Assembly (NCBI GenBank): GCA_023423655.1
Contig: JAFAFE010000004.1
Span: 62,001 to 126,000, forward strand
From: Pseudomonadota bacterium
Lineage (GTDB): Bacteria; Pseudomonadota; Alphaproteobacteria; Sphingomonadales; Sphingomonadaceae
Reading direction: 5' to 3'
Length of the DNA: 64,000 nucleotides
Below the pieces are notes generated by a model. The model saw only the letters and a list, made by a program, of their open reading frames with translations, had not been told where the DNA came from and did no database searches. Below, piece after piece: positions 8,059 to 17,515 of the stretch. The stretch's first letter is position 1; each line of letters starts with the position of its first letter. The position numbers and the translations under genes were made by a program.

Positions 8059-10233
8059 ATGAAATTTGGACCTCTCGAATTCGGCAAATCGCGGCGGCGC
8101 ACCGCCAAACCGATCCTGACCGAAGCCAACCAGCAATATGTGTTTACGCGCCGCTCCATCTTTGTCGGCGGCGCGCAAGCCTTGTTCGGCGGCGTGCTGG
8201 TTGCGCGCATGGCCTATATTTCGGTCGTCGAAAATGAACGCTATCATCTGTTGTCGGAAAATAACCGCGTCAATATGACGCTGATCCCGCCGCGTCGTGG
8301 CTGGATTGTCGACCGGCATGGCAAAGAAATTGCGACCAACCGCATCGACCTGCGCGTCGACATCATCCCCGACCGCGTGCGCGACAAAGAAACCACCGTC
8401 ACCCGCTTGCAAGAATTATTGCGGCTTGGCACCGAAGATGTTGCGCGTATCCGCAGCGAGTTGGACCATGCACCGGGTTTCCAGCCGATTCAGGTGTCGC
8501 AATCCCTATCGCAAGAACAATATGACGCGATCAATGTGCGGCTCCCCGAACTCCCCGGTGTTGCGCCTGCGCGGGGCTTTACGCGCTATTATCCGACCGG
8601 CGCGGCGGTCGCGCATCTGGTCGGCTATGTCGGTGCGGCCAGCGCCGAACAATATAAAGAGAGCAAGGATCCGCTGCTCATCACCCCCGGCTTCAAGGTT
8701 GGCAAGGACGGCATCGAAAAAGTCCTCGACGTGCAAATGCGCGGCAAGCCCGGTGCCAAACGCAGCGAAGTTACCGCGCGCGGCAAGATTGTGCGCGACC
8801 TTAGCACCAAGCCTGATATTATGGGGTCGTCGGTCCACCTCACCATTGATGGCGGCTTACAGGAATATACCGCGCGCCGCATGGGTCTCGAATCGGGAAG
8901 CTGCACGGTCATCGACCTGCTCACCGGCGACATACTCGCCATGGTGTCGATGCCCGCTTACGACCCCAACAGCTTTTCCGACGGCATTGGCCGCATGGAA
9001 TGGAAAATGTTGCGCGAGGACGATCATAATCCCTTGCTCAACAAAACGCTGCAAGGTCTTTATCCGCCGGGCTCCACGGTAAAACCGGCCGCCGCTATGG
9101 CCGCGCTTGGGGCAGGACTTGACCCCGACCAGACCATCTATTGCGGCGGTGGCTACCGTTTGGGCAACCGCACCTTCCGCTGTCTCGGTGTCCATGGCGC
9201 AATCAATATGCGCCGCGCGCTGGCGAAAAGCTGCAACACTTATTTTTACACCATCGGCGCACGCTATGGCTATGATCTCATCGCCCGTTATGCGAGCGCG
9301 CTTGGGCTAGGGCAGGAATTCGACCTCCCCGTTCCGTCGCAATATTATGGCACCGTGCCGAATAGCGAATGGAAGATGCGCAAATATAAGCAGGCTTGGA
9401 CCGTCGCGGACAGTTTGAACGCTGCCATCGGCCAAGGGTATCTGTCGGTAAGCCCGCTGCAACTCGCGGTCATGGCCGCGCGCGTGGCGTCGGGTAAAAT
9501 CATCACGCCGCGCTTATTGAATGGCGATGCGCCGACCATCCAGCGCTTGCCCTTTCCCGAAGAACATTTCGCTGTCGTGCGCCAAGGCATGGACATGGTC
9601 GTCAATGGCGATGGCACAGCGGGGCGCTCGCGCCTCCCTTTCCCCGACATCAAGATGGGCGGCAAGACCGGAACCGCTCAGGTCCGCCACGGCAGCCGCG
9701 GCCAAGGCGGCGCTGGCACCGCCTATAAATATCGCGACCACGGCCTGTTTGTCTGTTTCGCGCCAGTGGATAATCCGCGCTATGCCGCCTCGGTTGTGAT
9801 CGAACATGGCATGGGCGGCTCGCGCGCTGCGGCGCCGGTGGCCCAAGATGTGCTGACTTATTTATTCGATCAGGAAAAAGCCTGGTCCAAATTGGCGGGG
9901 CTTGAATCGGGCTGGGGCGGCGATTTGCAAACCCGCATGGCGCGCAAAGCCGCCGCTTATGAAGCGATGAGCCGCAGCGAACCCAAATCCCCTGCTGCTG
10001 CTGCCGACGAAGCCACCAAAACACGCGTCGAGGCCGAGAAAAAGGCGTCGGACAATAATGACGGGCGCGCCGAGGCCGAAGCCAAAAGGCGCGCAGAACG
10101 GGAAGGTGATCAACCGGCTCCCAAGGCGGCTCCGGCAACAACGCCGCCTGCACCCTCCCCCGCAGCAACGCCGGCCACGCCTGCGCCTGCCACACAAGCC
10201 GCAGCACCGCCGCCCGCTAAAGGAGCGCCCTGA
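8059..10233 (+). CDS. mrdA: Penicillin-binding protein 2, peptidoglycan transpeptidase
   Basis: 724 residues. One N-terminal membrane anchor (about 30-50) is followed by the pedestal domain with the RRGWIVDRHG motif and by the transpeptidase domain. Its catalytic triad motifs are SxxK (Ser339-Thr-Val-Lys342), SxN (Ser391-Cys-Asn393) and KTG (536-538). It cross-links side-wall peptidoglycan with RodA. The conserved part ends near residue 630, and about 90 further residues form a charged then Ala/Pro/Thr-rich tail, making it longer than the usual roughly 630. The stop overlaps the rodA start (TGATG). Confidence 0.96.
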   Translation: MKFGPLEFGKSRRRTAKPILTEANQQYVFTRRSIFVGGAQALFGGVLVARMAYISVVENERYHLLSENNRVNMTLIPPRRGWIVDRHGKEIATNRIDLRVDIIPDRVRDKETTVTRLQELLRLGTEDVARIRSELDHAPGFQPIQVSQSLSQEQYDAINVRLPELPGVAPARGFTRYYPTGAAVAHLVGYVGAASAEQYKESKDPLLITPGFKVGKDGIEKVLDVQMRGKPGAKRSEVTARGKIVRDLSTKPDIMGSSVHLTIDGGLQEYTARRMGLESGSCTVIDLLTGDILAMVSMPAYDPNSFSDGIGRMEWKMLREDDHNPLLNKTLQGLYPPGSTVKPAAAMAALGAGLDPDQTIYCGGGYRLGNRTFRCLGVHGAINMRRALAKSCNTYFYTIGARYGYDLIARYASALGLGQEFDLPVPSQYYGTVPNSEWKMRKYKQAWTVADSLNAAIGQGYLSVSPLQLAVMAARVASGKIITPRLLNGDAPTIQRLPFPEEHFAVVRQGMDMVVNGDGTAGRSRLPFPDIKMGGKTGTAQVRHGSRGQGGAGTAYKYRDHGLFVCFAPVDNPRYAASVVIEHGMGGSRAAAPVAQDVLTYLFDQEKAWSKLAGLESGWGGDLQTRMARKAAAYEAMSRSEPKSPAAAADEATKTRVEAEKKASDNNDGRAEAEAKRRAEREGDQPAPKAAPATTPPAPSPAATPATPAPATQAAAPPPAKGAP

Positions 10234-11351
10234 TGAACGCCTCGCTCATCCCTGCCCCCTTACGCCAGCTCCCGTGGAAGCTGCTGTTCGTTGTCGTCGG
10301 CATCGCCTTGTTCGGCCTTGTTGTCCTATATTCGGCCGCCGCCGGAAGCCTCACCCCTTGGGCGCAATCCCAAGGGATAAAGTTCATCGTCTTTCTGGTG
10401 ATGGCCTTGGTGCTGGCGCGTATCGACATTAATTTCTGGCGTCAGGTCGCCTTTCCTTTTTACGGCTTCTTCCTCATCCTCCTCATTCTCGTCGAGCTAT
10501 TGGGCGCGGTTGGCGGGGGGAGCCAACGCTGGCTTGATCTCGGTCCCATCCGTATCCAGCCATCCGAGATGATGAAGCTTGCCATCGTGCTGGCGACCGC
10601 GCGCTTTTATGATCTCCTCCCGTCAGGGCAAATCCGCACATGGACCGCCATTTGGCCCGCCGCCTTGATGATTGCGTTTCCCGCAGCGCTTGTGATGCTT
10701 CAGCCCGATCTCGGCACCGCGCTGATGATTACTGCGGGCGGGCTTAGCATCATGTTCATGGCGGGGCTGCCGATGTGGCTATTTGTGACCGGCATCGGCG
10801 CGGTCGCGGTTATCGCTCCGCTCTCCTATTTCTTCCTGCTCCACGACTATCAACGCAAGCGCGTCATCACCTTCCTCGACCCCGAAAGCGATCCGCTCGG
10901 TGCGGGCTATCATATCAGCCAGTCCAAAATCGCCATCGGTTCGGGCGGACTGTCGGGCAAAGGCTTCCTCAACGGGTCGCAAAGCCATCTCGATTATCTG
11001 CCCGAAGGCCATACCGATTTCGTCTTTGCGACGATGGCCGAAGAATGGGGCCTGATCGGCGGCGTATTGCTCATCGCCGCGTTCATTTATGTGACGCGCT
11101 GGGGCTTGGCCGTGGGGCAGCGCGCCGAACGTAAATTCGACCGTCTCACTGCGTCCGGCCTGTCGATGACCATCTTCTTCTATGTTGCCATCAACATCGC
11201 GATGGTGATGGGCCTTGCCCCCGTCGTCGGCATCCCGCTCCCGCTCTTCTCGTTCGGCGGTTCGGCGATGATGACCGTGATGATCTGCCTTGGCATCATC
11301 ATGTCGATCGACCGCAAAAACCGCTTCAGCCGCACAAGCTCGTTCCGCTGA
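10233..11351 (+). CDS. rodA: Peptidoglycan glycosyltransferase RodA (SEDS family)
   Basis: 372 residues with about ten transmembrane segments. SEDS hallmarks are visible: GGGSQRWLDLGPIRIQPSE near residue 92, QPDLGTALM, the conserved loop HISQSKIAIGSGGLSGKGF and the C-terminal PLFSFGGSAM. It polymerises lipid II for side-wall growth in partnership with the preceding PBP2. Last gene of the mre operon. Confidence 0.97.
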   Translation: MNASLIPAPLRQLPWKLLFVVVGIALFGLVVLYSAAAGSLTPWAQSQGIKFIVFLVMALVLARIDINFWRQVAFPFYGFFLILLILVELLGAVGGGSQRWLDLGPIRIQPSEMMKLAIVLATARFYDLLPSGQIRTWTAIWPAALMIAFPAALVMLQPDLGTALMITAGGLSIMFMAGLPMWLFVTGIGAVAVIAPLSYFFLLHDYQRKRVITFLDPESDPLGAGYHISQSKIAIGSGGLSGKGFLNGSQSHLDYLPEGHTDFVFATMAEEWGLIGGVLLIAAFIYVTRWGLAVGQRAERKFDRLTASGLSMTIFFYVAINIAMVMGLAPVVGIPLPLFSFGGSAMMTVMICLGIIMSIDRKNRFSRTSSFR

Positions 11352-11357
11352 ACGGGC

Positions 11358-11395
11358 GGGTTTTTCGACAAATATGCACTTTTTGTGAAAAACCC
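11358..11395 (+). terminator. Stable hairpin after rodA, possible terminator
   Basis: A 9-bp stem (11358-11366 with 11387-11395) continues after one bulged base into a 5-bp stem around a nine-base loop. It starts seven bases past the rodA stop. There is no T-run after it, so it may act as a 3' end stabiliser or be unrelated. Confidence 0.35.
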
Positions 11396-11466
11396 GTTGC
11401 ATCCCCCCACAACCCGTGATAGCCGCGCCACTCGCTGTTAGGGACAATCCTTCCGGACAGCCATGT

Positions 11467-11542
<76 letters not shown>

Positions 11543-11721
11543 TTTTTTCCTACCGAAAAACCTATAGAGTTACGTATCCTCGAACCACCGGATATGGGCG
11601 ATTGTGTAAATGGTTGCCTTTGCTTCATCTGGGACCGGATTGTTTAAAGTCCGGCGCGACGGGGGCATTGTTAAATTTTTAAATCCTGCTTTGTCATGCC
11701 TTGACGAACGCAGGTAAATCA

Positions 11722-11736
11722 GAACATAAAGAGAAC
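11722..11736 (+). promoter_or_regulatory. LexA (SOS) box of the imuA-imuB-dnaE2 cassette
   Basis: GAAC-ATAAAGA-GAAC is an exact match to the alphaproteobacterial LexA operator GAAC-N7-GAAC. It lies 30 bases before the preferred imuA start. Its second half-site also begins a perfect 7-bp inverted repeat, GAACATG (11733-11739) against CATGTTC (11747-11753). Damage-induced expression is inferred. Confidence 0.9.
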
Positions 11737-11766
11737 ATGGTCGAGTCATGTTCTCCTTTCCCTGCA

Positions 11767-12522
11767 ATGGCGAAGCGCGTTTCCGTCGCTGGCGGAAGGA
11801 GGGAGGCAGACCCCATTTTTTCGGGTGACGGAGCCGCAGCAGGGCGATTGCATGAGATATTTGCGGCCCGTGCCGGGGATGAGGCGAATGCGGCGGGCTA
11901 TGCCCTTATCATGGCCTTGTCGGTGTTGCCGCCTAATAGCCCTTTACTATGGTTGCGGATTGACAAGGAGGAGCGCGCTTCGGGCCTTTATGGCCTTGGC
12001 CTTGCCGCATTGGGACTGGACCCGGCCCAAATAATATTGGGGCGATTACCCAACACACTCGCAATATTGAGAGCGGGCGTCGACGCGTTGCGCTGTAGCG
12101 GCCTTGGCGCGGTCATCATGGAGGTGCCGGGACAAGTGCGCGAACTGGATCTTACGGCAACACGGCGGATGACGCTCGCCGCAGAAGCATCCGGAGTGAC
12201 CCCTATTTTATTGCGTAGCCGGGCCAAGCCCATGCCCAGCGCTGCCTATAGTCGTTGGTCAGTGGAAAGCGCCCCTGCGCGCTCCCTCCCCGCCAATGCG
12301 CCGGGATATCCGGCTTTTGCCGCAACATTGACCCGTCGCCGCGACGGGGTGGCGGGCGTTTCATGGGATATGGAGTGGGATCGTGACACAACCTCCCTCC
12401 GCCCGCTCACCCCAAATGTGCAAGATAGCATCGCGCCGGTTTCTGGCGCTGCATTTCCCCTGGCTGTCGGCAGATCGCTGGCAGCGGGCGCAAACGGGGC
12501 CGGGCGGGCGCGTCGCGCCTGA
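11767..12522 (+). CDS. imuA: ImuA, RecA-like mutasome accessory protein
   Basis: 251 residues from the chosen start, the usual ImuA length. A reduced RecA/SulA-like fold is suggested by GRLHEIFAAR near the N-terminus, a central GLYGLGLAALGLDP segment and the ALRCSGLGAVIMEVPG core. ImuA works with ImuB and DnaE2 in error-prone translesion synthesis. The start is uncertain: ATG 11767 is used because longer versions begin at or inside the LexA box (ATG 11737, or the frame opening at 11701). Its last 140 bases overlap imuB in another frame. Identity rests strongly on position. Confidence 0.85.
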   Translation: MAKRVSVAGGRREADPIFSGDGAAAGRLHEIFAARAGDEANAAGYALIMALSVLPPNSPLLWLRIDKEERASGLYGLGLAALGLDPAQIILGRLPNTLAILRAGVDALRCSGLGAVIMEVPGQVRELDLTATRRMTLAAEASGVTPILLRSRAKPMPSAAYSRWSVESAPARSLPANAPGYPAFAATLTRRRDGVAGVSWDMEWDRDTTSLRPLTPNVQDSIAPVSGAAFPLAVGRSLAAGANGAGRARRA

Positions 12523-13981
12523 AATAGCGGTCAATATCCCGCTCGCTTTTATCGAAAAGCAACGGGGTGCCTTTCGCCTTGTTGCGGTGAACCGGTACGC
12601 GCATGAGCTTGACCTGCTCCCCGGTATGCCGCTTGCCGATGCGCAGGCGCGCGTGCCGGATTTGCGCGTTATCCCCCACAATGAGACGGCCGATGTCGCA
12701 TTGCTCGCTTATATGGCCGATCTTTATGATCGCCTGTCGCCGATGGTTGCGCTGCATCCGCCACAGGGGATACTCCTCGACATTAGCGGCTGCGCGCATC
12801 TGTTCGGGGGAGAAGCGGGGATAGTTGCGGCGGCCATACGGATAGCACAGCGCCAATATCTTCATGTCACCCCTGCCCTCGCTAGCACGCCCGAAGCCGC
12901 AGCCGTTCTTGCCCGTTATGTTGGGCACCCCGTTGATGATGAGGCGGCATCCATCCGTGCGCTTCCCATCGCTGCGCTGGAATTGTCACCCGACAAGGAA
13001 CGCGCGCTCGGCCATGCCGGATTGAAAACCATCGCCATGCTGGCCACCCGGCCAACCGCGCCGATTGCCGCACGGTTCGGAATCGCGGCGGTTGACCGGC
13101 TTGAACGAATATTGGGCCGCACGGATAGTCGCATCACGCCGCGCCGCGCTGCGCCTGCTCTGGTGCTCGACCGCATCTTTGCAGAACCGGTGGCGCGCAC
13201 CACGGATATGCTGGAAGCCTTGCGCATTTTGTTGGACAGGCTGTGTGAACAACTTTTGGAACGGCATCAAGGCGGGCGCTCCTTTCGCGCCAGCCTCTAC
13301 CGTACCGATGGTGTGCGGCGTGATCTTACCGTTGAAACCGGACAGCCGGTGCGCGACAGCAGCGTCGTCATGCGTCTCTTCACGGACCGGATTGAAACAT
13401 TGTCGGATCCGCTTGATCCCGGCTTTGGCTTTGACCAGGTTCGCCTCGCAATCCTTCATGTCGAGCCATTGGGGCTTGCCCAGACCGCACTTGATGGCAG
13501 CGACGACGCACGCGCGCAAGAGGATGTCGCCTGCCTGATGGATCGGCTTTCCATACGCTATGGCGAACATTGTTTTTATCGCTTGGCGCCCCATGAAAGC
13601 CACCTTCCCGAACGGGCGCAGCGCCGCATAGCCGCAAACGCTGCGATGTCCCGATGGCCGATCGCGCCCGAAGGCGAGCCGCCGCTGCGCCCGCTCTTCC
13701 TGTTACGCCCACCGCAACGAGTCGAAGTGCTGGCCGCCGTTCCTGACGGACCGCCGCGCCGCTTCTTGTGGCAAGGCCACGCGCATGAAGTGGTGCGTCA
13801 TGAAGGCCCCGAACGTATTGCACCCGAATGGTGGCGGCAACCGGAAGGGAAGCCGGGCCGGACCCGCGATTATTACCGTGTCGAGGATGCGGATGGCCGC
13901 CGCTTCTGGCTGTTCCGCCACGGACTTTTCGGAAAGGAAGCCGAACATCCGCAATGGTATATGCACGGGCTATTTGCATGA
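12383..13981 (+). CDS. imuB: ImuB, catalytically inactive Y-family polymerase-like protein
   Basis: 532 residues. A Y-family fold with the ImuB signatures FLALHFPWLSADRW and LLDISGCAHLFGGEAG is followed by the little-finger region and C-terminal RVEVLAAVPDGPP and YYRVEDADGRRFWLFRHGLF motifs. ImuB proteins lack the catalytic acids and bridge ImuA, DnaE2 and the sliding clamp. The start is taken as GTG 12383, which has GGAG seven bases upstream; an ATG at 12416 lacks a ribosome site. The stop overlaps dnaE2 by ATGA. Confidence 0.95.
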   Translation: MTQPPSARSPQMCKIASRRFLALHFPWLSADRWQRAQTGPGGRVAPEIAVNIPLAFIEKQRGAFRLVAVNRYAHELDLLPGMPLADAQARVPDLRVIPHNETADVALLAYMADLYDRLSPMVALHPPQGILLDISGCAHLFGGEAGIVAAAIRIAQRQYLHVTPALASTPEAAAVLARYVGHPVDDEAASIRALPIAALELSPDKERALGHAGLKTIAMLATRPTAPIAARFGIAAVDRLERILGRTDSRITPRRAAPALVLDRIFAEPVARTTDMLEALRILLDRLCEQLLERHQGGRSFRASLYRTDGVRRDLTVETGQPVRDSSVVMRLFTDRIETLSDPLDPGFGFDQVRLAILHVEPLGLAQTALDGSDDARAQEDVACLMDRLSIRYGEHCFYRLAPHESHLPERAQRRIAANAAMSRWPIAPEGEPPLRPLFLLRPPQRVEVLAAVPDGPPRRFLWQGHAHEVVRHEGPERIAPEWWRQPEGKPGRTRDYYRVEDADGRRFWLFRHGLFGKEAEHPQWYMHGLFA

Positions 13982-16900
13982 GAAAAACATCAGATATCCC
14001 CGGCTTTGCCGAATTGTGCGCCGCGACCAATTATAGCTTCCTGTACGGGGCATCCCACCCTTCGGCCATGGTGCTACGCGCTTATGCGCTGGGTTTGCGC
14101 GGGATCGGCATTGCCGACCGCAACACGGTCGCAGGGGTCGTGCGTGCGCACATCACCCTGCGTCGCCTAAGGAAAGATGCTCAAGAAAAAAATATTGCCT
14201 TCCCCGATTTTCGTTTGGCTGTCGGCGCACGACTGGTGTTCAGCGACGGGACGCCGGATATTATCGCTTATCCTGCCACACGCTTTGGTTGGGGGCGCTT
14301 GACGCGGTTGCTGACAGTCGGAAATATGCGTGCGGTGAAAGGGGACTGTATTTTACACCTTTCCGACTTGCTGACCCATAGCGACGATTTGTTGCTGATT
14401 ATCCTCCCTGAAAGCAGCGCAACCGGGCAACAGGCGCATAAAGCTCCGCTCGTTCCCGAACCGCCCCGCCCAGATCCAATATTGACCGCGCTAACATTGG
14501 TGCCCCCCGAAGGCACAACGCCGATACTTCGCCATACAATCGACCAGCTTAACCGGGTGGCATCGGGTAATATATGGCTTGCTGTCCGGATGAACCATCA
14601 AGGCAATGACGCGCGGAGGCTCCACGCGATGCAGGCCTTGGCGGCGGAAAAAGATATTCCCTTGCTTGCTACCAGTGATGCGCTTTACGCCGATGCTGCG
14701 GACCGCCCCTTGCAGGATATACTCACCGCCATCCGTCATGGTGTCACCATCTCCGAAGCGGGGTTCCGTCTTGCCGCCAATGCCGAACGCTATCTCAAAC
14801 CCCCGGCTGAAATGACGCGTCTCTTCGCCCAAGCGCCCCAAGCAATTGACGCCAGCATCACCTTTTTAAACCGTATCCATTTCACGCTCGATGATCTCAA
14901 ATATGAATATCCGCATGAACCGGTGCCGCAAGGGTGGGAGCCGCAAAGCTGGCTGGAACATCTAGTCGAAAAAGAAGCGGAGCGCAGTTTCCCGAATGGG
15001 GTGCCAGACGCTTATCGCCAAACAATGGATGAAGAATTCGCCCTCATTCACTCAAAAGAATATGCCTGCTATTTTCTGACCGTCCATGACATCGTCCAAT
15101 ATGCACGCAGTCTGACGCCGCCAATTTTATGCCAAGGGCGGGGAAGCGCGGCCAATTCGCTCGTCTGCTATTTCCTTGGAATTACACCGATTGATCCGGT
15201 CGATCAAAAATTGCTGTTCACGCGCTTTCTCTCCGAAGATCGCGATGAGCCGCCCGATATTGATGTTGATTTTGAACATGAACGGCGCGAGGAGGTGATG
15301 CAATATGTCTATCGCCGCTTTGGCCGCCATCGCGCCGGCATCGCTGCAACGGTTATCCATTATCGTCAGCGCAGTGTCATCCGAGAGGTCGGCAAAGCTC
15401 TCGGCTTTTCCGAAGATGTGACGACGCGCATGGCCGGTACGATCTGGGGGAGCTGGGGCGCAAAAGAGCTTCCCGATGACCGGATCGAACAGGCTGGCTT
15501 TGATACCGGTAGTCCCGCGATGCTGCGCTTCAAATCCTTGGTCGATCAACTTCTCAATTTTCCGCGTCATTTGTCCCAGCATGTTGGCGGTTTTGTGCTG
15601 ACCGAAGGGCGACTCGATGAAACCGTCCCCATCCACCATGCGGTGATGGAGGACCGCAGTTTTATCGAATGGGATAAGGATGATATCGACGCCCTAGGGC
15701 TGATGAAGGTCGATGTACTGGCCTTGGGGATGCTCACCTGCATCCGCAAAAGCTTTGACCTGATGCGCCGTCATGATTTGGGAGACCTCGTTCTCGACAC
15801 GGTCCCGAAAGAAGATGAGGCCACCTATAAGATGCTGCAAAAAGGCGACAGCATCGGCACGTTTCAGGTCGAAAGCCGCGCGCAAATCAGCATGTTGCCG
15901 CGTTTGCGCCCTGAAACATTATATGATCTTGTCATTCAAGTCGCGATTGTCCGCCCCGGTCCCATTCAGGGCGGCATGGTCCACCCTTATCTGCGCCGCC
16001 GTAATAAAGAGGAAAAAGCCGATCTCCCCGGATCGCGCGACGACCCTGATGAATTGAAAGATGTGCTGGGCAAAACATTGGGCGTCCCCTTGTTTCAGGA
16101 ACAAGCCATGAAGCTTGCCATCATCGCCGCGCATTTTACTCCGGCAGAAGCCAACGCATTACGCCGCTCGATGGCCACTTTCCGCAGCCGCGGCACTATG
16201 GGCGATCATCAACATCGCTTGATTGAGGGTATGGTGCGCCGCGGATATGCACAGGATTTTGCCGAACGCTGTGCCAAGCAGATTGAAGGCTTTGGCGATT
16301 ATGGCTTTCCCGAAAGTCATGCGCAGGCCTTTGCCTGGCTCGCTTATGTGTCGTCATGGCTAAAATGCCATCATCCGGCGGTATTTACCTGTGCGCTCCT
16401 CAACGCCCAGCCGATGGGTTTTTACGCCCCCGCACAGTTGGTGCGCGATGCGCGTGAACATGGGGTGGAGGTGCGCCCGCCCGATATAAATTATAGCGAA
16501 TGGGACAATATCCTCGAACCGCGCTCCGATGGCGCGCTGGCGCTGCGATTGGGCTTCCGGCAAATAGGCGGCTTCCGTGAAGATTGGGCGCACCAGTTGG
16601 TCGGCGAGCGCATAATGAACGGCGCGTTCCGCAATGTCGATGACTGCGCACGGCGTACCGATATGGACCGTCGCGCCCTCCATTTGTCCGCCGATGGCGA
16701 TGCGATGGGATCAATGGCGCTTTCCCGGCGCAATGCATTATGGGATACTCGGCGCAGTGCAAGGGGCACATTACCCTTGTTTGAAGCGGCGGGGATTAGT
16801 GATCAGGGAACCGAGCCGGATATGGCTCTACCGCTCATGCCTGCGGGCGAAGAGGTGGCCGTCGATTACCAGACCTTACGCCTGTCACTCAAAGGCCATC

Positions 16901-17325
16901 CGCTGGAATTTTTACGAGGCGCGCTCACACAGGAAGGCGTGATGACCACCGCCGCCGTCAATGCCGCGCGTAATGATGTATGGGTGAAAACCGCAGGGTT
17001 GGTACTCGTGCGCCAGCGTCCGGGCAATGGCAAGGCTATTTTCCTGACGCTGGAGGATGAAACCGGAATCGCCAATGCCTTGCTATGGGAACGATTATTC
17101 GCCCGTTATCGTCGCCCGGTCATGGCGGCGCGGTTGATGCTGGTTACAGGACAAGTGCAACGCAGCAAAGAAGATGTTGTCCATCTTATCGCCCGCCGGA
17201 TCGAAGATAAGAGCATCCTGCTTGATCAACTGTTCGAAAATGGCTCCGCCTCCGCCACACCGCTTCCGCGCGCGCATCATCCCAGAAATGTCCGCTTAAT
17301 CCCCAAATCGCGCGATTTCCATTAG
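13978..17325 (+). CDS. dnaE2: Error-prone DNA polymerase DnaE2 (ImuC)
   Basis: 1115 residues, typical for DnaE2. The N-terminal PHP domain begins NYSFLYGASHPSAM with GIADRNTVAGVVRAH. The polymerase core includes PPDIDVDFEHERREEV with the catalytic acids, and HVGGFVLTEGRLD. The C-terminus ends RNVRLIPKSRDFH, a DnaE2 hallmark, after an OB-fold region (LEDETGIANALLW). It inserts opposite lesions in the SOS mutasome. The start at 13978 replaces a longer frame that overlaps imuB; it is the ATGA-coupled ATG. Confidence 0.97.
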   Translation: MRKTSDIPGFAELCAATNYSFLYGASHPSAMVLRAYALGLRGIGIADRNTVAGVVRAHITLRRLRKDAQEKNIAFPDFRLAVGARLVFSDGTPDIIAYPATRFGWGRLTRLLTVGNMRAVKGDCILHLSDLLTHSDDLLLIILPESSATGQQAHKAPLVPEPPRPDPILTALTLVPPEGTTPILRHTIDQLNRVASGNIWLAVRMNHQGNDARRLHAMQALAAEKDIPLLATSDALYADAADRPLQDILTAIRHGVTISEAGFRLAANAERYLKPPAEMTRLFAQAPQAIDASITFLNRIHFTLDDLKYEYPHEPVPQGWEPQSWLEHLVEKEAERSFPNGVPDAYRQTMDEEFALIHSKEYACYFLTVHDIVQYARSLTPPILCQGRGSAANSLVCYFLGITPIDPVDQKLLFTRFLSEDRDEPPDIDVDFEHERREEVMQYVYRRFGRHRAGIAATVIHYRQRSVIREVGKALGFSEDVTTRMAGTIWGSWGAKELPDDRIEQAGFDTGSPAMLRFKSLVDQLLNFPRHLSQHVGGFVLTEGRLDETVPIHHAVMEDRSFIEWDKDDIDALGLMKVDVLALGMLTCIRKSFDLMRRHDLGDLVLDTVPKEDEATYKMLQKGDSIGTFQVESRAQISMLPRLRPETLYDLVIQVAIVRPGPIQGGMVHPYLRRRNKEEKADLPGSRDDPDELKDVLGKTLGVPLFQEQAMKLAIIAAHFTPAEANALRRSMATFRSRGTMGDHQHRLIEGMVRRGYAQDFAERCAKQIEGFGDYGFPESHAQAFAWLAYVSSWLKCHHPAVFTCALLNAQPMGFYAPAQLVRDAREHGVEVRPPDINYSEWDNILEPRSDGALALRLGFRQIGGFREDWAHQLVGERIMNGAFRNVDDCARRTDMDRRALHLSADGDAMGSMALSRRNALWDTRRSARGTLPLFEAAGISDQGTEPDMALPLMPAGEEVAVDYQTLRLSLKGHPLEFLRGALTQEGVMTTAAVNAARNDVWVKTAGLVLVRQRPGNGKAIFLTLEDETGIANALLWERLFARYRRPVMAARLMLVTGQVQRSKEDVVHLIARRIEDKSILLDQLFENGSASATPLPRAHHPRNVRLIPKSRDFH

Positions 17326-17470
17326 GCCGACGGCGTTTTTCAAGCCTGTGCATTTACGCCATTTTATAGTGTTTCCCTTTAAATTCCGCGCACACGAAAA
17401 TTCGCTTGGGTTTGACTTTCATATCGCGGCATATGCTCAGAAGGCTTCATTTCCGATGCTAAAAGCATTA

Positions 17471-17491
17471 TTACCAATTCAATACCAATTT
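17471..17491 (+). promoter_or_regulatory. Direct-repeat operator copy 1, upstream of the sugar kinase
   Basis: TACC boxes start at 17472 and 17483, 11 bp apart. The second half reads ATACCAATTT. The site is 24 bases before the kinase ATG and matches the copies at 20590-20610 and 29662-29682. Binding by the GntR/HutC protein of this cluster is inferred. Confidence 0.7.
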
Positions 17492-17515
17492 CGAGATTCC
17501 GGGGGATAAGCGGTT

